Counted from the first letter of the stretch, positions 1 to 11,500 are shown. The stretch: DNA of 60,000 bases from Hydractinia symbiolongicarpus (GCF_029227915.1 NC_079878.1:12774001-12834000), one strand, 5' to 3'. Numbers and translations: made by a program. The notes: generated by a model not told the origin, from the letters alone.

Positions 1-105
1 AAAAGTTAAAACGTGAAATTATAAATTTCTTAAAATACAACCTTGATTTACCAATAATACATCTTTAATAAATCAGGTTTGTATTTTGACATGAAATACT
101 TTCTT

Positions 106-147
106 TTCGACAGAAAATTGGTCCAATTCGACAGAAAATTGGTCCAA
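106..147. repeat. Two tandem copies of a 21-bp unit
   Basis: The unit TTCGACAGAAAATTGGTCCAA occurs at 106-126 and again, identical, at 127-147. No coding context is visible. Confidence 0.9.
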
Positions 148-249
148 TAAATAATAAAGTATATGCCTGCTGGTAGGAGCAAAATTTAGCAACAAGGTTA
201 CAAACGCAATACAACTTTTAATTTCTCGGACATAGGTTTACCCGATGTC

Positions 250-310
250 TCAACCTCGTTCCCAGCGCTTGTTGTCTCTTTTCTTTAACCGGGACGGGGA
301 GACGAACTGT
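250..310 (+). repeat. Copy of a dispersed CCTCGTCCCCAGGGC-type repeat
   Basis: The segment reads CAACCTCGTTCCCAGCGCTT, then TTGTCTCTTTTC, and ends with GGGACGGGGAGACGAAC. A close relative lies at 10679-10734, with CAACCTCGATCCCAGG, TTGTCTCTTTT and CGGACGGCGAGACGAAC. Palindromic relatives lie at 11049-11124 and 12923-13003. It is probably an old MITE-like insertion. Confidence 0.5.
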
Positions 311-482
311 TTCCCAAGTTAAGGTGCGATGCCGATGTGAAGACTTTTCTCTGAAATCATGACCAGCAAGGTAACATCTGGCACCCTGCTTAAATTTAAA
401 TTCTTTTAATAAATTATAATTCCTTACTTCATTCGGCAAACTTTCGCCATATCTTAAATCTGGAAAGTTTTTCATATTTTAC

Positions 483-770
483 ATGGCTGGGCTCACAAAT
501 ATCAAGGGATATACCCTGTCTATTTTTTCCAGGAGGGACCATGGCTTAAAACCCCGATCTAGAGTATTTAATGCTCATTTTGACCAACGCAGACCCAATT
601 TGGGCCCGCGCTAAACCTGACAACTCCCTGTCACATCCAACGGCTAACCCAATTTGCCATGGGGCTATGGCATCATTCACTCGCCCATATTGAGTTGCCG
701 CCATGGTAAATCAAACCCCGGTCTCCTGCACAAAGTGCGAGAGTTTTATGCACTTTAAACTATGGCGCTT
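483..770 (-). mobile_element. Candidate tRNA-derived SINE
   Basis: Read on the minus strand, the segment starts with a degenerate tRNA-like head containing GGGGTTTGATTTACC, which resembles a pol III B box. It ends in a tail with TCCTCCTGG-like sequence, then GACAGGGTATATC, then TTTGTGAG. The tail reappears at 19862-19915 inside the ABC transporter gene in the same orientation, with GGTTCCTCCTGGAAAC, GACAGGGTATATC and TTAGTGAG. The A box is poor, so the tRNA origin is inferred. Confidence 0.4.
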
Positions 771-1271
771 TACGAAGAAAGAAAAATACGGCATTTATTT
801 GTCAACATGTGTCATGAATCTGATTTTTTTGACATGATAATTAAATTGCTCCAGAGCAGTGCTTATCTCGACCTTGTTTTTTAGGTAACCTTCATTTAAA
901 TGTAAGAATGAAATATATCTTTGTTTTAAGCAAAGTTACGTCAAAAATGCCTTCGTTCCAACGTCTTTTTTGCATTTAAAAGTATGTCTTTTATTATTTT
1001 CAACATGTAACTATTTTGAGCGGTTTCAGTTACCAGTTCTGTCGCTAATTAGCGCTATTTTTGAGCTATTCACAGTCTAGCCGCATTACAAAAACATAAT
1101 TCAAAATTAACGAAGACTTCAAGTATTTTTTATGACGCTATTTTGCTTCCCTTTTATGACGTCAAATTAGATTTTAAAACTGACGTTAAATTTGTGTAAC
1201 ACAATGTTAAAAAAACAGTCTACACAAATCTTGCATTGGTGCTAGACATACCTGTTAGCGGTGAGTAGCTA

Positions 1272-2307
1272 ATGATGGAGACTTTAGATGTTCGTGCCTT
1301 GTTGTTGAAAGAAGGTTGGAAAGCTGAACAAACAAGAGAAAACGCCTTGCTTACTCAGGAGGTTGAAACGTTAAAGGAGCGCATTCTTATCTTAGAAGAA
1401 AATCATTCTATCGAAAAGGAGGAGATTGCGAAGGCTTACAATTTGGAGAAAGAAAAAAACTATGGACTTCAAACCAAAATTATAAGTTTGGAAATCAAAG
1501 TTGCCGTATTAGAAGATAGACTTCAATATAACGAAGGATTGGTGAACAACCTACTTGTCCAGCGAAAGGCATATGCAGAAAAATGTGAAGAAATCCATGC
1601 AAAATGGAAGCAAGCTGAAAAAGAAAACAAAATCCTTTATCGCGAAGTCAATAAATTGAAAGCTTTGAGTTTATCGTTGGAGCAAAAACAGTAAGTCGTT
1701 AACTTAAGCATGTCGTGTACTTTAAACAACAATCTTAGTTTGAAATGATCATTCCCCTTTTCGTTTAAACCATACAGAGAAGACACTAATTCTTTCAGGT
1801 CTGTTCTTACAAACCTAAAAGATTCTAGGCCAGTCACATACATTCTTCCTTCCCCTTTTAAACTTTCGTTCTATCTATGCTTTTTACTATAAAATCGTTA
1901 TCGAAGGGATTAAAATTCGACTGTTTATTATCAGATTAAGTAGCTCACGAGCTGCCCAAAAGTTTCCTGGTTTTGTATCGCACCCCTGTAGTCAAGTTTT
2001 TATGGATTTAATAGTAAGTGACTTAAATATCATCTTATGTTATTTTCATAGGGTCAGCGAACAAGTTCCACCAATCCCTGATAATGGAGCTAGAAAACAC
2101 ACAGAAAAACCAACTGCTAGCTTCCTACCAGTGCCACCAAAGGAAGCTAAGAACCGCCGCTGTCGCCAATACATACCACAGAAAAGCCAACAACAAAAAG
2201 AAATACAATCACCACCAGTTGAATCTGAAACCACTACCGAACTTCTTCGCAGAAAAAAAGCATGCCTCCCGCCAATACTTCATCGTGCCCCAACAGAGCT
2301 ATCCTGA
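1272..2307 (+). CDS. Small two-exon coiled-coil protein with proline-rich tail
   Basis: I do not recognise this protein. Exon 1 is 1272-1690 and exon 2 is 2052-2307, separated by a 361-bp intron with a strong CA|GTAAGT donor and a TTTTCATAG|GG acceptor. Phase is kept across the junction, giving 675 nt (224 residues plus stop). Residues 1-139 are a nearly continuous charged coiled coil (for example EVETLKERILILEENH and LQTKIISLEIKVAVLEDRL). The C-terminal third is proline-rich and basic, with PTASFLPVPPKEAKNRR, QSPPVESE and LPPILHRAPTELS at the end. The ATG at 1272 is followed at once by another ATG, so the start may be either. There is no signal peptide or membrane segment, so a cytosolic or cytoskeletal role is plausible but only inferred. 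A long TTC microsatellite begins 160 bp after the stop and may lie in the 3' UTR. Confidence 0.65.
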
Positions 2308-2467
2308 CGTGCTCTACCATCTAAACAGGCCTGGCTGGGTTTACTAACCCAGTTAGGAGAGTGCCTACTTTGTGTAAAGTGGTTAAACTCAATGCAAAGT
2401 TGGTTCTCTCCTAAGGAAGTTAGTTTAACACCCCTAAAGTATGGTTAACTTAGACAGATACACGTAA

Positions 2468-2754
2468 TTCTTCTTCTTCTTCTTCTTCTTCTTCTTCTTC
2501 TTCTTCTTCTTCTTCTTCTTCTTCTTCTTCTTCTTCTTCTTCTTCTTCTTCTTCTTCTTCTTCTTCTTCTTCTTCTTCTTCTTCTTCTTCTTCTTCTTCT
2601 TCTTCTTCTTCTTCTTCTTCTTCTTCTTCTTCTTCTTCTTCTTCTTCTTCTTCTTCTTCTTCTTCTTCTTCTTCTTCTTCTTCTTCTTCTTCTTCTTCTT
2701 CTTCTTCTTCTTCTTCTTCTTCTTCTTCTTCTTCTTCTTCTTCTTCTTCTTCTT
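2468..2754 (+). repeat. (TTC)n / (GAA)n microsatellite, about 95 units
   Basis: An almost perfect TTC trinucleotide array of about 287 bp starts at 2468 and ends at the TCTTTATTTA junction near 2754. I see no interruptions. The strand shown is pure pyrimidine and the complement is pure purine (GAA)n, the composition that can form intramolecular triplex DNA. Confidence 0.97.
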
Positions 2755-3466
2755 TATTTACACTGCATCATTCAAACATACGTTTCAGTGAAAAGTGCTA
2801 TTATGTCATGCTATGTCATGTTGTGTATGTTCTTTAAATTTGTCAAATTTATTTCTACCTTTAAGAAGCCTTAATTGCGGCCTTTGTTGTTCTAATATTT
2901 TTTGGGGCATGCATATTCACACATTTTTTATCCACTTGATATCTTGTTGTTTTTGTCACAAACAAACAGAATGTTAAAAATGTTGTAACTTTCAGATTCG
3001 ACTGCTAATATCATATATTTTTGATATTTTTAAGTATCAGGTTGTATCACAGGTGGTTTCTACAAGATGGAAGTTTATTTTGAAATTTGATTCAGGGGTG
3101 GTGCGGAGTACACAGATACCTAAATATGAAAAATTACGAAAACCTTATTACATCTTTACCCATGTGTTAAGTGTGCATCGGATCTCTGGAAGAAAAGAAA
3201 GAACCAAAATTGACCTGAAAAAACCTTGCACTTTCTCTGTTTCTTTTTATAGAAAAATCAATTCTTGTCTCCTCGTATTGTTCTGGAGTGGAAAATTACT
3301 ATCTAAAATTAAATGCAACGTACAACAGGGACAAAAGTAAATTTTATCGATCGCCCTTAAAAGCAGTTGTACGCAGTTTCTGTGTTAAAAAAACTTCAAA
3401 TTTGGTACCTGTGACTTAAGTTTACCTATCATCCTTTTATTTTTTTTAAAAAAATTTTTTTGGTAA

Positions 3467-3508
3467 GACCATAGTTGTTGGATAAGGTTTTGTCTTTCAA
3501 CTATGGTC
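3467..3508. repeat. Perfect 11-bp inverted repeat (hairpin)
   Basis: GACCATAGTTG at 3467-3477 is the exact reverse complement of CAACTATGGTC at 3498-3508, with a 20-nt loop. A poly-T/poly-A stretch lies just upstream. It may be the core of a small palindromic transposon remnant. Confidence 0.7.
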
Positions 3509-5474
3509 AGATATAGGACAATTTTTTTATTAATTGTACAAAATTATAACAGCATTTCTAAGATGTTTTGAGACTATCACTGGTGTAAAGGATAATCGCG
3601 ATAGGTAAAACATTACCACTGATGTAATACGTTAGTGAAATAGTTAAAAAGTACTAAATTTTGCTCACAGCAACACGCTCCGTTTTACCACTTTAGACCC
3701 TCACAATCTGTTCGGGTCTCACAAGTTAAATCTTTCACAATGCAGGCATTTTACAAAGGACGATCAGATTATTTTAATGGTCGTTTCCCTGTCTTTCTCA
3801 GCCTCCCACGCGCCAAGTATTCACGAGCAAGTGCTTCTTCGTCCCGCGTCTTAATCAGAGGACTGATCAAAATATGTACCGCTGAATCTAGCTTTGAAAA
3901 GTTAATTTTAAAGGTGTGCCACGACTTATTTGATTCAAAAAATCTTCTCATAATGTGAACCGGTTAAAGAGTTGTAAATTGCAGTAGAATACATGTTTAT
4001 TTCCCTAAAAAAGAATTGTGGATATCATTAAAGGAATTCGCTACAGGAAGTAGAGGGCTTCCAAAGTGTAAAAAGCTTTGTAATATATACCGTGATTTTT
4101 AAAAACGCAGTGTATTGTCGTTTTTATGTCAGCTTTACACAGTTGTATTGGGGAGTTAAGCCGGTTTTCCACCTATGAAATGATATGTACCGAAATTTGT
4201 TGATCTGATTGGACAAGCTTGATCTTTTAATCGATTGCTGCACGCGTATCAAAAATTAAACAAACAAAAGAATAATTAAGAATAGTTAAGAATAAGAATC
4301 ATTAAAACTAGACTAATACGCCACATTGTATCTCTAATTATAAATCTGCCCTAACTATACGGACCAAAGTTCCAAGAAAGTCGAGCATATACTTTCTAAA
4401 CATCAATGGAATGTAAAATAAATGGAAGCAGGTGTAGAAACCAGGTCCGTATGTTTACATACTAACTGCGAAAAGTAATACTTAAAATAAACATAACACT
4501 TATGCTTTTTCAAGCCTTTAAACAAAACATTACAAGGCTAATAATTGCGTAAGATGAACAAAAATATATACATGTGAAAAGAGGAATCGGAAAGAAGATC
4601 CTCCAGTTGTCAAGTTACTTCAAAATAAAGGAACAAAATGTTCTGCAAATATTAGAAGATGGTAGTAATTGTTTAAGGTGCAGTTTACACCAGTGCAACT
4701 AAAGTTTGCTACTGATGTTGCATAAAATTTTACTCTATGATATCGATATGCTTGTATTTCTTTTATTGAAAGACCTTGGTGTGTTACGCTTTATGGTTAT
4801 AATATCGCATGGATATAGGTGTTTTAGACGGAAGGCTGATATGATTATTTCTTTATAGTAATGCATTTCGATTGATGAATTATTACGACAGTTTGAGATT
4901 GATTACAATAAAATTATGGAGTGGAAAAAGAGGTCAAGCCTTGTCTGAACATTATAAGAAAAATGTACCAATAACTTAATCCTCTCAACTTTAGCACAGA
5001 GTGTCAGAATAGAATTGATATTTCAGACGGACGTTAAGTTTAGTAAGTTGAGTCGTACTCTCGGGCATGTATCTTGCTTCATGGTTTTCAGAACAAAACT
5101 TGAATGGTACTCGCAAATTTCTCAAAACCTTGTATTTCTTATTGATAACAGTAGGTATCAATGTAAGGATTAAAAATATCTGAAGGGAAGAGACTTTAGC
5201 AGCAAGAAATTTCGTGAATTCATGAAATTTCGCGATTTATTAATACGATTCGCCAAATTCGTCATATAAAAGTCAGCTATTCACGAAAATTTAATCGCGA
5301 AGAGCACAGATAATTGGCAAGAATGTAAGAAAATTATTCACTTAAATTATTTTCATCAATTACAATCAGACTACCATTAGTCATTATTCTCTCTTCCCAT
5401 TCGCCAAAAATTGTAAACACTTGATTCGCGAAATTATCTTTTTGCGAGATAAAGAAAAATACCCTGAAAAAAAT

Positions 5475-5770
5475 TGATGGCAGTAGGTTTCAATGTATGA
5501 CCCCTCCCCCCCTGGAATGGTAGTAGGTGCCATGAATGATTCTCCTTGATGACAGTAGGTATCCATTGATGATCATAATTGATAGCAGTAGGTAGCACTA
5601 CTTTTGACGATAGTAAGGACAAATTGATGATCTCCCTCAAAGACTCCCTCATAGGTACAGACAAACGATTCTCATTGGACATATATTATTAGATGATCCT
5701 CATTGATAGTCGTAGGTAACTGTAGACGATTTTCGTTGTTAGCATTTAAGCACAAATAAACGATCCTCGT
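5475..5770 (+). repeat. Degenerate tandem repeat around TTGATGACAGTAGGT
   Basis: Versions of TTGATRRCAGTAGGT recur (TTGATGGCAGTAGGTTTC, TTGATGACAGTAGGTATC, TTGATAGCAGTAGGTAGC, TTGATAGTCGTAGGTAAC). They are separated by GATGATC/GACGATT-like segments at irregular spacings of roughly 35-60 bp. An earlier relative (TTGATAACAGTAGGTATC) lies near 5140-5160. The array has decayed and does not code. Confidence 0.55.
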
Positions 5771-6631
5771 TGAAAGAAAAAAATTACCAATGAAAAATTT
5801 AACCCTTTCTGGGTAAATGACCATCACTTATAAAAACGTAACTATAGCTATACTTTTTTTTACAATAGACTGACTTTTGTTACTCTTTTTAGAACCAAGG
5901 GAAAGTAAGTGAGAGTTATTGTCGTATTATCTTTGTCTTCGTCATGTGCTTTTTCTGTATTCGACTCGCTGTCAGCAACAAGTCCATAGACCATAACATC
6001 CTAAATGTCAGCAGTGACAGCGAAAACAAGGATGACCCGTGTCTTGAAAATACTTCGAAGGTCAAAGCGGAATATGTATTTTAATTGTTCTTTTTTTTTG
6101 TTTGTTTCTTTTTTCGTTTATATTTGTAAACTACTACCTCTCATAAGTTAGGATAAACTTTAATATAAAAAAGTTGGATATACGTAATTGGCTTATTTGA
6201 TACTTCATCACTTTTATGAAACATGTGTACTTTGCAGAGCATGTCTGATATTTAACAGAATCACTGTTATAACGTTTAGTATAAATGAGGAATCAACAAC
6301 TCAATTATCATTTAAAAGATGATGATGAAAGGTAAGCTGAAAACTTGGCATGCTAGATTCTTATTAGCCTTTATTAGCCTTTGTAATCATTGTAATAATG
6401 ATCGAGTCAGATTTGAAAATTTATATCGATCTCAAATTGCCTTTCAACTTACATGAAAATTTCCCCAAGCATAAGCAAGAACATGACGCAGCTTAAAAAA
6501 TCACGCCTTTGATTATAATTTTTATTTGAGAGAATAAATGCGATACTGTAGCTGTAGAAAAAATTAGCAAAATTCGAATTTCTGTCTTAGTTTGTGGAGA
6601 GCGAGAATTGTGTTTGGCATAAATATATGAA

Positions 6632-6747
6632 ACTAGTCGTTGGCCCGTGGAAAAATCCACGGGTTCGCTCGTCCTTTTTATACTTGTGCAGACAAGCTAC
6701 CATTTTTCGTGACAGACGGACAGACGTATATGGGTATTATAATATAG
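6632..6747 (+). mobile_element. ACTAGTCG-hairpin short interspersed repeat, copy 1
   Basis: It starts ACTAGTCGTTGGCCCGTGG and has the hairpin CCGTGG-AAAAAT-CCACGG followed by GTTCGCTCGTCC. It ends in a GACAGACGGACAGACG-rich tail and GGGTATTATAATATAG. The next copy begins with no gap. Related copies lie at 6748, 6942, 35796, 42721 and (reverse) 43075. Confidence 0.75.
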
Positions 6748-6941
6748 ACTAGTCGTTAACCCGTGGAAAAATCCACGGGGTCGCCCGTCGCGGTCGCTCG
6801 TCCTTTAAATTTACCCGTCGCAACAAAGTGGATAAAAATATATCGCATTTGATATTCGTGCGCATTTTAAAAATTTCGTGTTTCCGTTACGGGACGCTGT
6901 TTTCGCGGACACACAGACAGACGACGGCTATTATTTAAGAG
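6748..6941 (+). mobile_element. ACTAGTCG-hairpin repeat, copy 2 (long subtype)
   Basis: It has the same head (ACTAGTCGTTAACCCGTGG with the CCGTGG/CCACGG hairpin) but a longer body containing GCAACAAAGTGGAT and TTCGTGTTTCCGTTACGGGA. It ends in ACACACAGACAGACGACGG and CTATTATTTAAGAG. It abuts copy 3 directly. Confidence 0.75.
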
Positions 6942-7126
6942 ACTAGTCATTAGCCCGTGGAAAAATCCACGGGGTCGCCCGTCCTTTAAATTATCCCGTT
7001 GCAACAAAGTGGATGAAATGTATCACATTTGGTATTGATGCGCATTTTAAAGATTTCGTGTTTCCGTTACGGGACACGGCTTTCGCGGACACACAGACAG
7101 ACAGACGACGGCTATTATTAAAGAGA
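6942..7126 (+). mobile_element. ACTAGTCG-hairpin repeat, copy 3 (long subtype)
   Basis: This is nearly the same as copy 2: hairpin head, GCAACAAAGTGGAT body, TTCGTGTTTCCGTTACGGGA and the ACAGACAGACAGACGACGG tail ending CTATTATTAAAGAGA. Three copies thus sit head to tail from 6632 to 7126. Confidence 0.75.
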
Positions 7127-8336
7127 TATTTACTCATTTGTGCCAAAATGTTTTTGTTTGTTTTTACGTGAACGGAGATCACATCATTATCAGCATGCTT
7201 TCTTGTTAACTATGCCGATTTTTTTTAGAAAACAAAGCACTTTTGATTTTGGTCTAATCTTGGTCCTAACAGTATCAAGGTGACGAAAACACAAGAACTT
7301 GTCGTCACTATTTTTTTCAGCATGCCTCTTTTGTTTACTATGTAAAATTTTGCAGAAAATGAAAACAAGGCAAATCAGTAAGTCAATCCGGGAAACCATC
7401 CAGCGGACATGCTACAAAGAAAACAGCGCTCCGTACAAACGAGGCATATTTATTTGAAAGCTAGGTCGTAAAAAATATTCTAATTATGATCGTAGGAGCC
7501 TGTTCTTCTAAATCACTCTCCTTCGGGGCTTTGTTTCTATTCTCCCAGATTTAAAGAAACGATTCCGTGATACCTACGTTAGCATTTTAAGTTGTTCTCA
7601 CCCTCTCATTCACCGAGATTTTTGCCTTTCCTTCTCCATCGAAGAGGCCAAAATCCCTGGGGACGAGGGCAAAGTTGTCTCTTAGAACGCAATGTTAATT
7701 TGTTGTGATGGTTATTTTATTATTTGTTATTTTTTCTAGAGAAAAATTATTATTCAGTGGATTTTATCCTAGTGTCGACAATATCGTATTAAAGCCAGCA
7801 TAAGTGATATATTTCTTTTTTCGTTTTCTTGAACGAAAAATTCATACGCAATAAAACATCCAAAATTGAAAGCTCAATTACCACCAAACACCTTTTCATA
7901 TCGTGTTCGAGCCTCGTGCTGCAAAACCTAGCTGTAAATGGTTACTTTGAGAGTATTCTGACGTTGTAGCATGCTTTCAAGGTGTTACGACGTTGTTCGA
8001 ACGTTTTCACAACGTTGCAAGCAAGGCGTGAAATTAACGTTGTAACAACGCCGCAAAACAACGTTGTCACGATTCCCATTCGCAACTTGGATGCAACTAT
8101 CTAACTTGAGAATGACAAAGCAACATCTCTCAGGTAACCTCTGGTGTTACGCTAAAACGGGGATTTATTTTGCTCACGCGCCTTCCCCATGTATTTGTTT
8201 GAAATCAGTAGAGCATTGAAGCTACTTTTATGGACAATATGTTTTTTAATAAGCTATATATCTTTGTAAAACAGCAAAGAGTATATATAAAATACATATG
8301 ATTCTGTTTAATATGATTGTAGCTAAGAATAGCGCA
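7127..8336. other. Non-coding stretch with MITE-like debris
   Basis: A 25-bp imperfect direct repeat beginning CAGCATGC lies at 7191-7215 and 7318-7343. A degraded CCTCGTCCCCAGGGC-type palindrome lies at about 7515-7668 (CTCCTTCGGGGCTTTGTTTC on the left, AATCCCTGGGGACGAGG on the right). A cluster of AACGTTGT motifs lies at about 7960-8070. No gene is supported. Confidence 0.45.
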
Positions 8337-8507
8337 AAGGGATCGTTCCCATTGGACAGCATTTTCCGCTATAGCGCAAAAAGCTTACAAGTTTTTTTAG
8401 CGCCAATGCAGTAGGATATAATCTCTAATTTTGTCAATGTACGCACATATATAAAATCAGAGATTTTTGCGCTAAACAGAAAATGCGGTCAAATGGAAAC
8501 GTGCCTT
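8337..8507. mobile_element. MITE with inverted repeats of about 45 bp
   Basis: The left end (AAGGGATCGTTCCCATTGG, then ACAGCATTTTCCGC, then TAGCGCAAAAA) matches the reverse complement of the right end (TTTTTGCGCTAAACAG, AAAATGCGGTC, AAATGGAAACGTGCCTT) over about 45 bp with scattered mismatches. The whole element is 171 bp and has no coding capacity. I could not identify a target-site duplication. Confidence 0.7.
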
Positions 8508-11500
8508 CAGTTTTATCCCGCTAACTCTTATTAAAGAAACTTTAATTCCACATCCTCCCTAATTGGCGTTACTTTTAGAATATTTATGTCGTCAAATTAA
8601 CATAGAAGTACAGTGGCTTTCTTTACTTCGCAGAATCATTACCGGCTAAGCAACAGCGTTGCAAAAAAAATTCGAATATAAATTTTGTGACACATGTTCT
8701 AAAAACATCAAATTTTAGAGGCTTTTCTTGTATTCGGTTGTTTTTTCTTCTTCTTTAGGAGATTTGCATTCAGAAGACCGAGCACTTATCAGCTTCTTCA
8801 CAAAAATCTCAGGTAAGAATAAAACTTCTAACAAATAATTAAATGATAAAAGCGCTATATAATATTATACCACCAACTTAGTACTTACAAACCAAGAAAA
8901 AATATTTTATGAATAAAGGGTCAAAATTCAAAAATTGTAACTAAAAGCAGTTGATAACACCATTTTAGAAATAACACCGTTTCTATCTACGTAACGCGTA
9001 CTTAGTTAAACTCTTGAAATATACCAATTCTTGCTGACGTCAGCTTTCCTCATTTTTCCAATATTTTGGACCTTGATGGGCTGTTGCTGGCATCGCAGAA
9101 ACTGCGACTGGCGCATCTTCTACGTTAATTATCCGGCCTGCACTTCTACGAAATCAGAGCTTTCGCAATCTCACTGCTGTTAAGCGCTGGCCCGGCGATA
9201 ATGTTTTCTTATTTCAAGAAGTAACCAAAGCATCCATTTTCTCAAATATTATTTTCAGGGTTATATGTTTAAATATGGATCTGTATATATAACCGAGTAG
9301 TTAGAATGCATCAATGCACATCGCCACTTGTAGCCCCAGCATATGGTTTGCTAAAAATCCGTCCAGTTCCATCCTCGTCCCAAGGGTTTGTTGCCTATGT
9401 CAAAGCCGCTAGCGCTTACTCGCCGCCCGTTTCCGTGTCAAAAAGGCAAAAAACACTGGAAGAGGTTGGTTCAGTTTCAGCAAATCAAGTTTATTTCCGC
9501 CCATTCTTCTACATTTTCTTCAAAATTATAAATTGAAATCAGTTAGGGACCCGTTCCCCCCAAATCTGCGTTTTTAAACCTCCGGCCCCGTGCAGAAGTT
9601 CCGTTGAGGCAAGATCGCGTGCATATAAGACATTATAAAAATAAACGGCCATCATTAACTTTGACATGCAAATACCACTGCACCACTAAATAGTTCATTA
9701 TTTCCACATGTAATAATCATGAGAAATTATCTTTATTTTATCTTCATGCATGGCTACTAAACCATGCAATTACCTTCTAGAAGCTGATTGTATCTCACCA
9801 AGATGCAGTTAGCTTGCACTGTTGTTATCATTTCATGATGGTGCTAGATATTTTTTTCTAGATATTAATCTTCAAAGAGCTTAAATGGACATATATTCAG
9901 AAAAAATAGTAACGCCCTTAAACTGAAGGGGCGTAAAAAAGAAAAACTTGCAAAAATGGTTACTTAAAAGGGATTTATTTGATATTTTTTTAAGTAAATC
10001 TTGTTCAAAGTCCTTTTTACATCAAATATTGTCAAGATGTAAAAATACTTAAAATTCCTAAGCACGAGGATAGGCCTTGCTAGTTAGCTATGCTGATCAT
10101 CGGAGTTTTGATGACATAATTAATTAAAAATTTTGCAATGATCGATTGCGAGGATTTCTATCTTTATAACTTGGTTTCCATTTAACCCTGTATGTTGTGT
10201 AAATGATGTAGAAATGAAAAAAATTACTACAACATTGTGCAACATGTCTTGTGTTGTTCTTTTGTACAACATGTGATTTCATTAAAGTGATACCAGTGAC
10301 TGCTGTACAACAGTTGATGAACAATTTTTATCTTAATGGACACCGACCCTTTATAATAATCCTTTTTTTGTGTGTGCAACCACTAATCTCATCAATAAAA
10401 ATACGTAATCTTGTTTTACGAAATTTTTTGTAAATGTCAACACGTTTCTAAGTTACTATTATACAATTCCGTCCCCAGGGCTTTTTTTTGTTTTCTGGAT
10501 ATGTGGCTGCACGAAAGAAGTAGTACTCATTTTACGTCAGAACGCATATCCGGAAAGTTATGGGAACAAGATTGACTATCATGTTCCTCTCACATAGTTA
10601 AGAATAAGAATTAAGAACTTACAACCTCAGACATAGATAGTGAAAAGGAGGCTGCGATTAATTAAGAACGTACAGATCAACCTCGATCCCAGGACATGTT
10701 GTCTCTTTTTGCATATCGGACGGCGAGACGAACATATCTGTAGTTATAGCTATCTTTTTACACTTGTTGTTTTAAGCTAGCTGACCAAGACATTGCTTGC
10801 ACTTGCTACCCACAAGTAAATCTGGGTTAACAGTTAACTTTTTAGTTTAACCTAAAAAAAAGCCATAAAAATATGCCAAAATGTGTTCTCCAAATATTTT
10901 TCTCTTATGCACATGTATGCACAGTGTCGGCCTTCTTTTTTATTTACAGTTAATTTTAAGCCTAGATATTTCACGGACCGAGTGACGTATTATCTTACGC
11001 ATAATTAGATAAAAAGTCTGGACCAATCACGGCATGGAATAAAACCAGCCTCCTTCAGGGCCTTTTTCGTCAGACCAATCAATAAGCGAAGCGCCGATGA
11101 GAGACAAAAAGCCCTGGGACGAGGTTACGTACAGATTTCTCCCTGTGATGCGGATATTGTGGAAAGTGCAACTTGCGCATTTTTGACGTTGTTATGTTAA
11201 CCCATCATTTCAACAAACATTATGCCCAGGGTTGATAATAAACTGGGATAATATAATGTCAATTACCTACGACTATTTTTAACTTCCATCTCGTTTATTA
11301 CGTAAGAAATGTCAGGTGAAATATCAAAAGGCATTAACAAGTTCAACTTTCCCCATGTATTATGAGAAACCAGGAGTCTTTGCCTCGAAGTTTACATGTT
11401 TTCTATGTATCCGCTGTACAAAACGCGCCGTTTGACTCTTAAACGTTCGGGCGTATGATACTTAATGTTTAATCGTAAACATTTGAAAATAAAAGTGACC

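Larger units (their letters stand above)
2755..6631. other. Non-coding stretch with no gene I can support
   Basis: The open frames here (for example 3053-3340 +, 3740-3958 +) show no domain, no sensible splice partners and AT-rich low-complexity content. The stretch holds one hairpin (3467-3508) and a degenerate tandem repeat (5475-5770). I see no RNA gene. Confidence 0.5.

Noticed and set aside
2046-2347. Alternative plus-strand frame 2084-2347 and minus frame 2234-2046
   Set aside because: The splice junction 1690/2052 keeps phase only with the frame ending at 2307, which also shares the basic/proline-rich character.
6632-7126. CRISPR-like array
   Set aside because: The repeated units are long, diverged, and have no regular spacers; this is an animal genome and they are interspersed repeats.
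7190-7399. Minus-strand frame of 69 codons with a membrane-like start
   Set aside because: It spans an imperfect direct repeat and has no supporting splice sites or homology that I recognise.
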